From assembly GCA_030602615.1 (NCBI GenBank), contig JAUVZM010000006.1, forward strand, positions 1-64,000: 64,000 nt of DNA, in the 5' to 3' direction. The notes beneath the pieces were generated by a model. That model was not told where the DNA came from and made no database searches. It saw only the letters and a list, made by a program, of their open reading frames with translations. Made by a program: the position numbers and the translations under genes. This document shows positions 19,042-28,346 of this stretch, one piece after another; within the stretch, counting starts at the first letter, position 1; every line of letters starts with the position of its first letter. This DNA is from a bacterium (lineage in GTDB: Bacteria > Armatimonadota > Zipacnadia > Zipacnadales > Zipacnadaceae).

Positions 19042-20004
19042 CTACTGTGGCTCGCAATATATCACCTGAGACCGATGGCCCGGAACTCTCCATTTGATCT
19101 CGTCATAGAACAACGATAGCCAATCGTAGAGGATGTGAGTGTTCTCTTTTACCTGCCAACGATACGGGAGAGGCACGTCCGCGCAGTGTTGATGAATCCA
19201 CTCGTTGACCTCGCCAAATCGCATTTCCTGTCGAGCCCGTATCTGTCCCACGATGGATTGTACGAAGGGCTGCGCGCGAAAGCGTTCTTTCAGTAACACA
19301 TGAAACTTCTCCGAGTTTGTGCTCTCACCTATGCCATACAGGACCAAGTCGTGAATGGCCCTTCGAATAATCTCTGGCTCATACTCGCTCTGCCTGTCCG
19401 AAAAAAAATACTCCTCAAGCTGAAGTGGGTTTGTGGTAGCTGGCAAGGCATTGACAGAGAAGCTCTTCCGCTGATGCTCAAACGGCCCGATCTGTGGGCT
19501 CTGCTCCTGAGGCTTATCATTTTCGTTCAGGAACTGCCTCGCCTGCTCAAAGATGCCGTCATCGACAAGGATGCTACCGTCGATGATTTGGAACACCTGT
19601 GCCCAATCGTGCGGAGCCAACAAGGACCAGCAGCCGACCTCAATGTTCTGGATCGACCCATATCCTAGCCCCGCATTTGTTACATTTGCGCTGCCGACAA
19701 AACACTCATTTGATGCAAACACCATCAGCTTGAGATGTATCCGGTCGTTAACATACAAAGAAATACGGCGCGCACTCAATTCCTCATATATACTAAGATC
19801 GGATACCTTAGATAGGATATCTTCTGACCGCCACCTCGTTACAATCTTGAGCTGTCCAGTATGCTTGCACGCGTCTAAGAGCCGGACGAGACTCCCCCGC
19901 TGAATGAAGGGCACGATCAGCAGCAAACAGTCATCGTGGGCCAAGGCCTTTTCCAAAGCCGGGCCCACGGGCTGCCACACAAGAGGATAATTCGGATCGG
20001 CCAT
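19042..20004 (-). CDS. phospholipase D-like domain protein
   Basis: IHLKLMVFASNECFVGSANVTNAGLG matches the HxK...GSxN PLD-like signature; single motif copy. Confidence 0.7.
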   Translation of the reverse strand: MADPNYPLVWQPVGPALEKALAHDDCLLLIVPFIQRGSLVRLLDACKHTGQLKIVTRWRSEDILSKVSDLSIYEELSARRISLYVNDRIHLKLMVFASNECFVGSANVTNAGLGYGSIQNIEVGCWSLLAPHDWAQVFQIIDGSILVDDGIFEQARQFLNENDKPQEQSPQIGPFEHQRKSFSVNALPATTNPLQLEEYFFSDRQSEYEPEIIRRAIHDLVLYGIGESTNSEKFHVLLKERFRAQPFVQSIVGQIRARQEMRFGEVNEWIHQHCADVPLPYRWQVKENTHILYDWLSLFYDEIKWRVPGHRSQVIYCEPQ

Positions 20005-20121
20005 CGCGACTTAGTCCTCTGTCCGGTGATTAAAAAATTCAGCAAAAACGCTTGACTTTGGCAACGCATTATGATACACTATAGCATATTAAAGAACATG
20101 ATGACCAGGAGGATAGTGGAG

Positions 20122-20811
20122 ATGCGAGTTATCGGTTACGCCAGGGTCTCAACACAGGAACAGGCAACCCAGGGGGTGTCCCTCGCCACTCAGGAGGAAA
20201 GAATCCAGGCTTACTGCCTAGCGAGGAACTGGGAATGTACTGAGATAATCGTGGACGCTGCCGAGAGTGCTGCTAGCCTCAAGCGGCCGGGGATCGAAGA
20301 GGTCATCGCCCTCTGTCAGCGGAAACAAACAGAAGGGATTGTCGTTCTCAAACTGGATCGGCTCACCCGATCAGTCCGAGACTTGGGCTACCTGATAGAA
20401 GACGTCTTCCAGAAGAACGGTGTCGCCTTCACATCGGTCCAGGACAACTTCGACACAACTACAGCAAACGGGAGACTGGTGCTCAATATCCTCGGCACGG
20501 TTGCCCAATGGGAGCGGGACGTGATCGCAGAGAGAACGTCACTTGCCCTGCAGTATAAGAAGGCTAACCGGCAAAGGTACGGCCAGGTTCCCTTCGGCTA
20601 CGATCTGGCCGCGGACGGGAAAGCCCTGGTGCCTAACGAAGACGAGTGGGAAGTTATTCGACAGATGGCTCAATGGCGGGAAGCCGGTCAGACTCTCCAG
20701 GAGATCGCCGATCGACTCACAACGGCTGGCATCACCGCGCAGAATGGGGGACGCTGGGCGCCAGCCACGGTGCGTGGGATTCTCATGCGCGCTGAAGAGG
20801 TGGTAGCGTGA
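20122..20811 (+). CDS. serine recombinase (resolvase/invertase, with C-terminal recombinase-domain segment)
   Basis: MRVIGYARVSTQEQATQGVSLATQEERIQAYC catalytic Ser motif; KLDRLTRSVRDL; GGAGG RBS before ATG 20122. Confidence 0.93.
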   Translation: MRVIGYARVSTQEQATQGVSLATQEERIQAYCLARNWECTEIIVDAAESAASLKRPGIEEVIALCQRKQTEGIVVLKLDRLTRSVRDLGYLIEDVFQKNGVAFTSVQDNFDTTTANGRLVLNILGTVAQWERDVIAERTSLALQYKKANRQRYGQVPFGYDLAADGKALVPNEDEWEVIRQMAQWREAGQTLQEIADRLTTAGITAQNGGRWAPATVRGILMRAEEVVA

Positions 20812-20984
20812 AGAAGTGGCTTTCCGAGAAAGATGCTCAGGAATACTTGGGGGTTAGCAGGTCAACTCTCTACCGCTGGCAGAAGGACGGCAAACTGAAG
20901 GTCTACAAGCTGGGCAGGCAGCGAAGATATCGGCAGGGGGACTTGGATGCCTTGGTCGAACCCGGCCCTGACCCAGTTACCTGA
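20808..20984 (+). CDS. excisionase-like MerR/HTH_17 DNA-binding protein
   Basis: Not in ORF track: GTG start overlaps recombinase stop; MKKWLSEKDAQEYLGVSRSTLYRWQKDGKLKVYKLGRQRRYRQGDLDALVEPGPDPVT*. Confidence 0.82.
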   Translation: MKKWLSEKDAQEYLGVSRSTLYRWQKDGKLKVYKLGRQRRYRQGDLDALVEPGPDPVT

Positions 20985-21062
20985 GGGCCAGTGGAATGCT
21001 TTGGCTGAAGGGCTGCACATAAGCTGAGGAGTGGCGATCACCACCTCAAGGGAGGATTCCAG

Positions 21063-21608
21063 ATGCTGAACAGGGACATCATCGAAAGTATTGCTGCGGA
21101 GTATGTTGTGGAGCACGGGGAGAACGACTTCCGGGTTTTCGCCGATGCCTTTCGGTGCCCAATCGTCAATCGTGGCTACCTGAGCATGACTGAGTTAATT
21201 GAGATTGTTCGCTGGAAGTCAGTGCGCTCAACGACGTACGCACAGCGCAACACTGCCAAGCAAGTCGCGGATGTAACGCTCGAAGCTTTCGCCGCCCAGG
21301 ATCCGTGCACCGCAGCACGCAAACTAGACGGTCTCCACGGAGTGGGAGTCAGAATAGCCAGCGCCATCTTGACGGTATTCGATCCTTGTAGATATACGGT
21401 GCTGGACGTGCGAGCATGGGCATCGCTGGAGATGCTTGGCCTACGAGAGCTTGACCTACATCCATCAATGAGCCCAGATAGTGCAGAAACCTACGCGGCC
21501 TACCTGGCTGCCTGCAAGTGCTTGGCGGCTGAGCATGGGGTCACCCTGAGAACGCTGGACAGATGCCTGTCGGTACTCAACGGGGAACCACCCGGCGAAT
21601 GGACATAG
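21063..21608 (+). CDS. HhH-containing protein of unknown function
   Basis: LDGLHGVGVRIASAILTVFDPCRYTVLDVRAWASL resembles a helix-hairpin-helix DNA glycosylase-like core. Confidence 0.55.
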   Translation: MLNRDIIESIAAEYVVEHGENDFRVFADAFRCPIVNRGYLSMTELIEIVRWKSVRSTTYAQRNTAKQVADVTLEAFAAQDPCTAARKLDGLHGVGVRIASAILTVFDPCRYTVLDVRAWASLEMLGLRELDLHPSMSPDSAETYAAYLAACKCLAAEHGVTLRTLDRCLSVLNGEPPGEWT

Positions 21609-21747
21609 AACAGGCCCCTAATCGCCCAGGAGACCCGTAGACGCGTCGGAACGACCAGACCAGACCCGTTGCTTTTGAGCAGAAGGAAGCGGAAATGAAT
21701 TGCCAGTTGGTGAGCACGGGCACACCGACCAAGCAGGAAGGGTCACA

Positions 21748-22377
21748 ATGAGCAATAAGCGGCTGTGGCTGACAATTGGAGCACTGACGGTCGTCGCGTT
21801 CGCTGCAGGCTGGGCAGTGCGCCACCAAGGGTGGGTCTATCCACGGAACATTGTCGTAGACGTCCGCGGTGATGTGGAGAGACCGGGGCTATACACATTA
21901 CATGGTGGTTCCCGGGTTGCTGACGCGATCAAGGCTGCTGGAGGCATGGCTGGGCGGAAAGGACGGGTAGCGGGTCTAAAGGGATTTGTTAGTTTTGCTG
22001 AGATGTTAAGCGATGGTGAAATGATCGCAGTCGATGTCCCGCAATCGGAGCGCTGGGAGAATATACCCGTCGAGGAGGGGGGAACGCTTACGGCAGATAA
22101 GGCGGAAAAGATACGTCGGGATGAACTGAGGGGACTAGAGCAGCAGCTAAGGCCGAAAAGAGTCACAGTGCCGGAAGATGTCATAGTGGATGTTACCGGT
22201 GCCGTTGCCCGGCCGGGTGTGTACACGCTTCCCCATGGTTCCCGTGTGGTGGATGCGATAAAGGCCGCGGGTGGACTCGCTTCCGACGCAGATGAATCCC
22301 TTATCATTCCGGGCCGCGCATCTTCGCTATATGACGGCGAGACTGTCCGTGTACCCCGCAAGTCCAAAATGCCGTAG
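21748..22377 (+). CDS. membrane-anchored tandem SLBB-domain protein
   Basis: N-terminal TM; two copies of VDVxGxVxRPGxYTLxxGSRVxDAIKAAGG. Confidence 0.8.
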   Translation: MSNKRLWLTIGALTVVAFAAGWAVRHQGWVYPRNIVVDVRGDVERPGLYTLHGGSRVADAIKAAGGMAGRKGRVAGLKGFVSFAEMLSDGEMIAVDVPQSERWENIPVEEGGTLTADKAEKIRRDELRGLEQQLRPKRVTVPEDVIVDVTGAVARPGVYTLPHGSRVVDAIKAAGGLASDADESLIIPGRASSLYDGETVRVPRKSKMP

Positions 22378-22524
22378 ACCTTGTAGTCTATCAAGCCTGT
22401 AACAACTGCTAAATCAGTAGGCGAGGAGTGGACGGGCCAGACCTTGAGCTGCCCGTCAGACAGCCGACCTGTTGCTGCATGCCGCTGCACTCGGTGTTTA
22501 TCTGCAAAATGAGGGAATCAGGTT

Positions 22525-24087
22525 ATGAACAACATGACAATTGAGAGACCACGCCACGCCGTCATATATGCCCGCGTTTCCTCGAGGCAGCAGGAAGAAG
22601 AGGGCTTTTCGATACCTGCCCAGTTGAAGCTGCTCAGGGATTATGCCACTCAATCGGGGCTGGCAGTAAAGCAGGAGTTCGTGGACGTCGAGACCGCCAA
22701 GACGACGGGAAGGCCGGGCTTTGCGGAGATGGTGGATTTCCTGACTGACCACGCCGACCGGTGCAGGATCATTCTGGTTGAGAAGACCGACCGCCTGTAC
22801 CGCAACCTTCGTGACTACGTGACCCTTGACGACTTGGACATCGAAATCCACTTCGTCAAGGAGAACTTCATTCTGTCCGACGACTCACGGTCCACCGAGA
22901 AGTTCATGCACGGCATCAAGGTGCTGATGGCAAAGAACTACGTCGACAACCTCTCCGAGGAGACGAGCAAAGGCATGCGGGAGAAAGCTGAGCAGGGCAT
23001 CTGGCCATCCTATGCTCCGCTGGGATACCTCAATGTGGATACAAATGGCAAGCGACACATTGTCCTGGACCCTGAGACCGCGCCGCTGATTCGCCGACTA
23101 TTTGAGCTGTATGCGACTGGTGACTACTCGTTGCTTGAAGTGACGCGCCAGATCAATGAGGAAGGCCTAGCTAATCGCAGAAGCAAGCGGCCAGTCACCA
23201 AGAGCGCTGTCCACAAGATCCTGAGCAACCCCATCTACTACGGGGACTTCATGTGGGACGGAAAGACTTACGAGGGTAGCCACACGCCACTTGTCTCTAA
23301 GGAACTGTGGGACAAGGTTCAGCAGGTTCTACACACCAGGAGCAACCGCCGGACTCGGCACCAGAAACACTGGTGGGCCTTCCAGGGACTTGTGTCGTGT
23401 GCGCACTGTGGCTGTGCTCTTGTCGCTGAGAAGAAGAAGGGCAAGTATGTTTACTACCACTGCACAGGCAACAAGGGTAAGTGCGGTGAGCCGTGGGTGC
23501 GTGAAGAGGAACTCTCGCAGCAATTCGGGGAGGTTCTAAGAGACCTACACTTTGAGCCCGAGATACTGGAATGGGTGCGAGATACGCTGCGCGCCAGCCA
23601 CGCCGACGAGAAGGAGTTCCACGACAAGCTGGTTGCTGATCTGCAGAAGCGATACCAGAAGCTACAAGACCGGATTGACGCGATGTATGTTGACAAGCTT
23701 GACGGAAATATCTCGGGTGCCTACTTCGAGGAGAAGAGCGCTGAGTGGCGTAGAGAACAAGCGGACATACGCCGTAAGATCGAAGTCCATGAACAGGCGA
23801 ATCAGAGCTACATCGAAGAGGGCATTCAACTACTCGAACTGGCCGACAAGTCCTACGACCTGTACACCGCCCAATGCCCAGAAGAGCAGCGTAGGCTGCT
23901 TAATTGCGTGGTTTCACATGCTACGTGGGGTAACGGCTCCTTGGCCCCGGTCTACCGGGCTCCGTTTGACCTCATCGCCCACTCGAACCGCGAATATGCC
24001 TGTAACCACAAGGGTTCTGACGATTTTGAAGCCCAAAAAGACAACTGGCTCCCCGGGGCGGATTCGAACCACCAACCTACCGGTTAA
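22525..24087 (+). CDS. large serine recombinase
   Basis: HAVIYARVSSRQQEEEGFSIPAQLKLL; recombinase domain; zinc ribbon CAHCGCAL...YHCTGNKGKCGE; C-terminus LPGADSNHQPTG is encoded inside the tRNA. Confidence 0.93.
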   Translation: MNNMTIERPRHAVIYARVSSRQQEEEGFSIPAQLKLLRDYATQSGLAVKQEFVDVETAKTTGRPGFAEMVDFLTDHADRCRIILVEKTDRLYRNLRDYVTLDDLDIEIHFVKENFILSDDSRSTEKFMHGIKVLMAKNYVDNLSEETSKGMREKAEQGIWPSYAPLGYLNVDTNGKRHIVLDPETAPLIRRLFELYATGDYSLLEVTRQINEEGLANRRSKRPVTKSAVHKILSNPIYYGDFMWDGKTYEGSHTPLVSKELWDKVQQVLHTRSNRRTRHQKHWWAFQGLVSCAHCGCALVAEKKKGKYVYYHCTGNKGKCGEPWVREEELSQQFGEVLRDLHFEPEILEWVRDTLRASHADEKEFHDKLVADLQKRYQKLQDRIDAMYVDKLDGNISGAYFEEKSAEWRREQADIRRKIEVHEQANQSYIEEGIQLLELADKSYDLYTAQCPEEQRRLLNCVVSHATWGNGSLAPVYRAPFDLIAHSNREYACNHKGSDDFEAQKDNWLPGADSNHQPTG

Positions 24088-24120
24088 CAGCCGGTTGCTC
24101 TACCGTTGAGCTACCGGGGA
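24046..24120 (-). tRNA. tRNA-Asn(GTT), CCA encoded
   Basis: Minus strand TCCCCGGTAGCTCAACGGTAGAGCAACCGGCTGTTAACCGGTAGGTTGGTGGTTCGAATCCGCCCCGGGGAGCCA; acceptor, D, anticodon and T stems pair. Confidence 0.95.
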
Positions 24121-24380
24121 ACCCTACAAGTCAACTATGAGGGTGCTGCTTCGAAATCAGGCAACGAGCACCACTATTATACTGACCGTTGCGGCTCAAA
24201 TCAACTGGCACCCAGCCGGGGTGGTGTTATCTTCTACCCCTGCTAGTACAGCGGCAAGCCATCAGCCAGCTCCGGGACAGACGCCGAATCATGCGGGCAA
24301 CGTAACTACTCCCCGGCAGTTGGTGAACCGGACATACTGCCTGAGCGGCACGGTGTTCTTCCCTGCCGTTGGGCGGATCG

Positions 24381-24971
24381 CTATTGAAGCCGCCGGATGG
24401 CTGCTTTAGCCTCTGAGGTCCGTTTGGCGTCAGCGGTCAGCTCAAGCACCTTCTCGAACTCGGCGATGGCCTCAGACTTCTTCTCTGCTGCCGCCAGTGT
24501 CCAGGCCAAGGCCCAGTGAGCGTCCTCGTTACCCTCTTCTTCGAGCACCGCGGCGCGGAGCTTCATCTCGGCATCTTCCAGCCGGCCAGCGTTTTTATCC
24601 TCTATGCCCTGCTCAACAAGCTCGTCCACGGTGACCGCAGGGCCAGTGGGCACAGCCGGTTGAACGCTGCCAGCACCAGGCATGCCCGAGCCCATGCCCA
24701 TTCCCGGTGGGGCTGCGCCACGGCCAGGTGCTCCCGGAACCATGCCCGCTCCGGGTGAACCAGCTCCTGGGCCTGGCATCCCTCCGCGGACACCGGTCGA
24801 GCCTTCGCCGGCTAGCGGTCCGCCTTCACCGGCTAGCGGTCCGCCTTCACCTTCGGCGACTCCTGGTGTGCCGGCCTCGCCGGTGTCCGCCTTCTTCTTC
24901 CCACAGCCCCAGACGATCACCAACACAAGGGCCAAGAGCAGAACGACCACGGCTGTCTTGCGAAGATTCAC
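24381..24971 (-). CDS. TPR-containing lipoprotein with Gly/Pro-rich linker
   Basis: Lipobox VIVWGCGKKK; Gly-rich linker; C-terminal TPR-like AHWALAWTLAAAEKKSEAIAEFEKVL. Confidence 0.7.
   Translation of the reverse strand: MNLRKTAVVVLLLALVLVIVWGCGKKKADTGEAGTPGVAEGEGGPLAGEGGPLAGEGSTGVRGGMPGPGAGSPGAGMVPGAPGRGAAPPGMGMGSGMPGAGSVQPAVPTGPAVTVDELVEQGIEDKNAGRLEDAEMKLRAAVLEEEGNEDAHWALAWTLAAAEKKSEAIAEFEKVLELTADAKRTSEAKAAIRRLQ
24801..24863 (-). repeat. 21-bp in-frame tandem repeat (about 3 units, last degenerate)
   Basis: gccttc(g/a)ccggctagcggtcc repeated, encoding EGGPLAG units. Confidence 0.85.
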
Positions 24972-25117
24972 AGAATGTCCCCTCCTACTTGTTGGGTATG
25001 CTGTGCACAATCACACTATGTATTCGCCGACAACAATAATCTTCCTTCGCTGTCTTACTGTTCCTGCACGATCTATATGTTGGCAGATTGGCCGATTGTC
25101 ACCAGTGGCGCCAAGCC

Positions 25118-26086
25118 CTACTGGGGAGAGCTTTCCTCGGTGGTTTCTGCAACTGCCTCGGACGCGGACGGGAATTCGATGACTCGCTCAATCTTGGCTA
25201 TCTTTATTATGGCTGCGCGCATCTCCCCAGCAGCCTGGGCGAGACGCGCCTGATAGAGCTGATCGGCCAGTGCTTCCTGGATTTCTTCAAACGGCGGCGT
25301 GCCATCTTTCTGGTAGGCCTCCCGGCGCAGGATATCCCAACCCATAGGAGTCTGAAAGACAGGGCTGATCTCTCCGTCAGTCTTGAGCTTAAAGGCCTGC
25401 TCACGCACTGGCTCCCAGGCTTCGTTAGACAGTTCCCCGCGGCCCATCGGGGGCAATAGGCCACCGTTGTCCCGGCCATACGGATCGATTGAGTGCTCTT
25501 TAGCAGCGTTCTCGAAAGTGATTTCACCGCCTATGATCTGCTGGCGAATCGTCTCTGCCTCTTCTTTGGTGGTCACGGTGATGTGGCTGACCTGTACTAA
25601 TTCCGGGCGCTCAAGCTGTTTCTGGTTGTTCTCGTAGTATTGGGCCACCTCCTGGTCGGTCACTTCAATCTCGTCTTCGACCATCTTCTCCAGCAGCAGT
25701 TGTAGCTCAACCTGCCGGCGAAAAGTCTCACGGTTGAGATTACGCTGGGCCAACCACATCGCGAAGATCTGAGAGGCGGACAGACGAGGTTCGCGGACAG
25801 AGCTGACGATCTTGCGTCGCTCTTCCTGGTAGCGGGCCTCTACCTCCTCGGCGGTCACCGAGATACCTCGTTCTGTGGCCTCCTGGCGAATAGCCAGTGC
25901 TTCGATCATCGTCTCAAGCACGGCATATCCGTGCCGCGACATTAGCTCCTGGACAAGCTGGGGTTCGGTGATGATCGCGCCGTTTACCTTGGCGGCTGGC
26001 TTCTCTTCGGCCACCGCCACGCTACAAGCCAGTGTAGTAACAAGCCCTATTAAGAGAACAGTGTTTGCATAGCTGGTACTTGGCAT
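25118..26086 (-). CDS. parvulin-type peptidyl-prolyl isomerase (PrsA/SurA-like)
   Basis: Signal peptide, SurA-like N-domain, rotamase core VQVSHITVTTKEEAETI...DNGGLLPPMGRGEL. Confidence 0.9.
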   Translation of the reverse strand: MPSTSYANTVLLIGLVTTLACSVAVAEEKPAAKVNGAIITEPQLVQELMSRHGYAVLETMIEALAIRQEATERGISVTAEEVEARYQEERRKIVSSVREPRLSASQIFAMWLAQRNLNRETFRRQVELQLLLEKMVEDEIEVTDQEVAQYYENNQKQLERPELVQVSHITVTTKEEAETIRQQIIGGEITFENAAKEHSIDPYGRDNGGLLPPMGRGELSNEAWEPVREQAFKLKTDGEISPVFQTPMGWDILRREAYQKDGTPPFEEIQEALADQLYQARLAQAAGEMRAAIIKIAKIERVIEFPSASEAVAETTEESSPQ

Positions 26087-26248
26087 AGGATGATTTCCTT
26101 TCCCATCAACTCATTACCTGCGATCCGACCGCTTCTTGCTCCTCTATCATACCGAATTCTACCCCCAGCCGTCAAACGACTGCGCTCAGTTGTGAGTGTC
26201 ACCGGCAAAGTGATATAATACTGACACGGCAAATCATAGGAGATTGCT

Positions 26249-26620
26249 ATGTACAAACTGACCGTCCAGCTTGAGTTTTCCGCTGCCCACCATCTCCGTG
26301 ACTATCCGGGCAAGTGCAGCCGCCTGCACGGACACAACTACCGCGTAGAGGTGACCGTAGCAGACAGGCAGTTGGATGATCACGGCATGCTCATTGACTT
26401 CGGTCGGCTCAAACAGCTCTGCGAGCAGGTCGTTGATGAACTGGATCACAGTTTGCTGAACGATCATCCCTTCTTCCAGCAGAACAATCCGACCAGTGAG
26501 AACATCGCGCGATACCTATACACACAGGTTGCCGAGGCCCTAACCGACACTGAGATGAGCCTGGAGGCTGTGCGGGTGTGGGAGTCACCAACCTCGTCGG
26601 CAACCTATCGGGAGGATTGA
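26249..26620 (+). CDS. queD: 6-carboxy-5,6,7,8-tetrahydropterin synthase
   Basis: FSAAHHLRDYPGKCSRLHGHNY; followed by queC. Confidence 0.92.
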   Translation: MYKLTVQLEFSAAHHLRDYPGKCSRLHGHNYRVEVTVADRQLDDHGMLIDFGRLKQLCEQVVDELDHSLLNDHPFFQQNNPTSENIARYLYTQVAEALTDTEMSLEAVRVWESPTSSATYRED

Positions 26621-26621
26621 A

Positions 26622-27305
26622 GTGCGCCTGGTCACGCTGCTTTCGGGAGGACTGGATTCGGTCGTGGCCACCACCGCGGCCAGCCGTGACCACGAGATAG
26701 TCCTGGCGCTGACCTTCGACTACGGCCAGCATGCTGGGCCACGGGAGATTACCGCTGCTCAGCAGATTGCGCAGGCTCTAGACATCGATCATAGCGTCAT
26801 CGTGCTGCCCTGGCTGGGGCAGATAACCCATAGCGCACTCGTCGCGGACGAAGGCCAAATTCCCCCAGCCGATTCAGAATCCCTCGACGACCCGCAGGCC
26901 GCAGCCGCTCAAGCTGTTTGGGTACCCAACCGCAACGGCATCTTTCTGAACATTGCCGCTGGCTACTGTGAAGCGCGGGACTGCGAGGGGATTGTCTGCG
27001 GCTTCAATGCCGAAGAGGCAGCCAGCTTCCCCGACAATAGCCGCGAGTTTATGCAGGTTACCCAGGAGTGTTTTGCCTACTCGACTCAGCACGGCTTGCA
27101 GGTGATCTCACCAACTGTTGAGTTGACCAAGCTCCAGATCGTCAAGCTGGGCTATGAAATCGCCGCGCCGCTGCACCTGATCTGGAGCTGTTACCGAGGA
27201 GCACAGACACACTGCTGGAGCTGCCCGTCGTGCGTGCGCCTGCGGCGCGCGCTGGAAAGCTCAGGTTACTGGGAGCGGTGGCAGCGCGAACGAGTGGCAC
27301 CATAA
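26622..27305 (+). CDS. queC: 7-cyano-7-deazaguanine synthase
   Basis: LLSGGLDSVVATT PP-loop; CYRGAQTHCWSCPSCVRLRRAL zinc site. Confidence 0.94.
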   Translation: MRLVTLLSGGLDSVVATTAASRDHEIVLALTFDYGQHAGPREITAAQQIAQALDIDHSVIVLPWLGQITHSALVADEGQIPPADSESLDDPQAAAAQAVWVPNRNGIFLNIAAGYCEARDCEGIVCGFNAEEAASFPDNSREFMQVTQECFAYSTQHGLQVISPTVELTKLQIVKLGYEIAAPLHLIWSCYRGAQTHCWSCPSCVRLRRALESSGYWERWQRERVAP

Positions 27306-27426
27306 TTGACGGGGGCTGAGGCGGGTCGGCCCAATAATTGCGACAGAAGGATCACGCTGGTAGAATACCGAATATTCTCTTGAGATTGTCAGATGCTGTT
27401 ATACTGACCGGGAAAGGGTGGTCGTG

Positions 27427-27726
27427 ATGAGGCAGATAACCGTAGTCCTGCTGGCTGCTGTGCTCGTTGCTATACTTATCGGCACGGCAGTAGCAATGAC
27501 CCACACGCCGGAGCAAGATGGGCCTGACCACTACTGGGCGGGCTGGTACGACAACTACGAGCAGCCGCCGCAACTGCGCACCTACCACCGCAACAGCTTC
27601 TACCCCGAAACATACCGACATGGTCGGCTCAACCGCTACCCGGAGACCAACTGGGGCTGGGACGGGCCTAATATGTACCGGTACTATCGTTTCGGCGATC
27701 GCGACAGCGTGCCTATGTTTCGGTAG
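27427..27726 (+). CDS. small secreted aromatic-rich protein
   Basis: Signal peptide then Tyr/Trp/Arg-rich mature region. Confidence 0.55.
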   Translation: MRQITVVLLAAVLVAILIGTAVAMTHTPEQDGPDHYWAGWYDNYEQPPQLRTYHRNSFYPETYRHGRLNRYPETNWGWDGPNMYRYYRFGDRDSVPMFR

Positions 27727-27814
27727 AAGACAGTCTGGCCCGGATTTTTTCCCGGCCGGCTGGCGAACTTCAGCGCTCCGCCCGGTGTCTAATAAATAGA
27801 CACCTCGAAAGGAG

Positions 27815-28261
27815 ATGAGCACGATGAACAGGCTTGTGGCAATGATTGTACCTGTCTTGCTGGCGACGCTGATTTGCACGGCGGCGGCCGCTGATTCGGA
27901 CCGGGGCATAACCATCGACAAAGAGACCGCCGCGCTATTTATGCTGGGCTTCGGCGGCTATGACAACGATGCCCTGTTTGGCCCGCTCTACCGGCAGCGA
28001 TGGGGTCATGACTACCGGAGTGGCTACCACGACGGCCGCCGCTCCCAGCGATACAACCGCTACCCCAGATATCGCTACCGGCTGCCCTCCTGGTACCAGC
28101 GCAGCTACCGACCTCCCGCCCGCACCGGCGTGCGCATCCGCATCGGCGATGGGTATCTGGAATGGTGGGAGACAGACTACGGCAGCAGCTTCGGCTTCGG
28201 CACGGACGGGTTTCAGTACCGCAATTATGATCGGGACTGGAGCCGGGACTGGGACTGGTAG
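27815..28261 (+). CDS. small secreted Tyr/Arg/Trp-rich protein
   Basis: Signal peptide; YNRYPRYRYRLPSWYQRSYRPP...YRNYDRDWSRDWDW. Confidence 0.6.
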   Translation: MSTMNRLVAMIVPVLLATLICTAAAADSDRGITIDKETAALFMLGFGGYDNDALFGPLYRQRWGHDYRSGYHDGRRSQRYNRYPRYRYRLPSWYQRSYRPPARTGVRIRIGDGYLEWWETDYGSSFGFGTDGFQYRNYDRDWSRDWDW

Positions 28262-28346
28262 GACCTCGCCGGACTCATTGCCCAACTGTTCTTCAGGAGT
28301 GTCAAGCTCTGAGACCGTTATCAAGCCACCCCAGGGAGCGAGGGCT

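Larger units (their letters stand above)
18550..24120. mobile_element. putative integrated element abutting tRNA-Asn (left end not located)
   Basis: Two serine recombinases, excisionase-like HTH; the terminal recombinase ORF runs into the tRNA 3' end. Confidence 0.55.
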
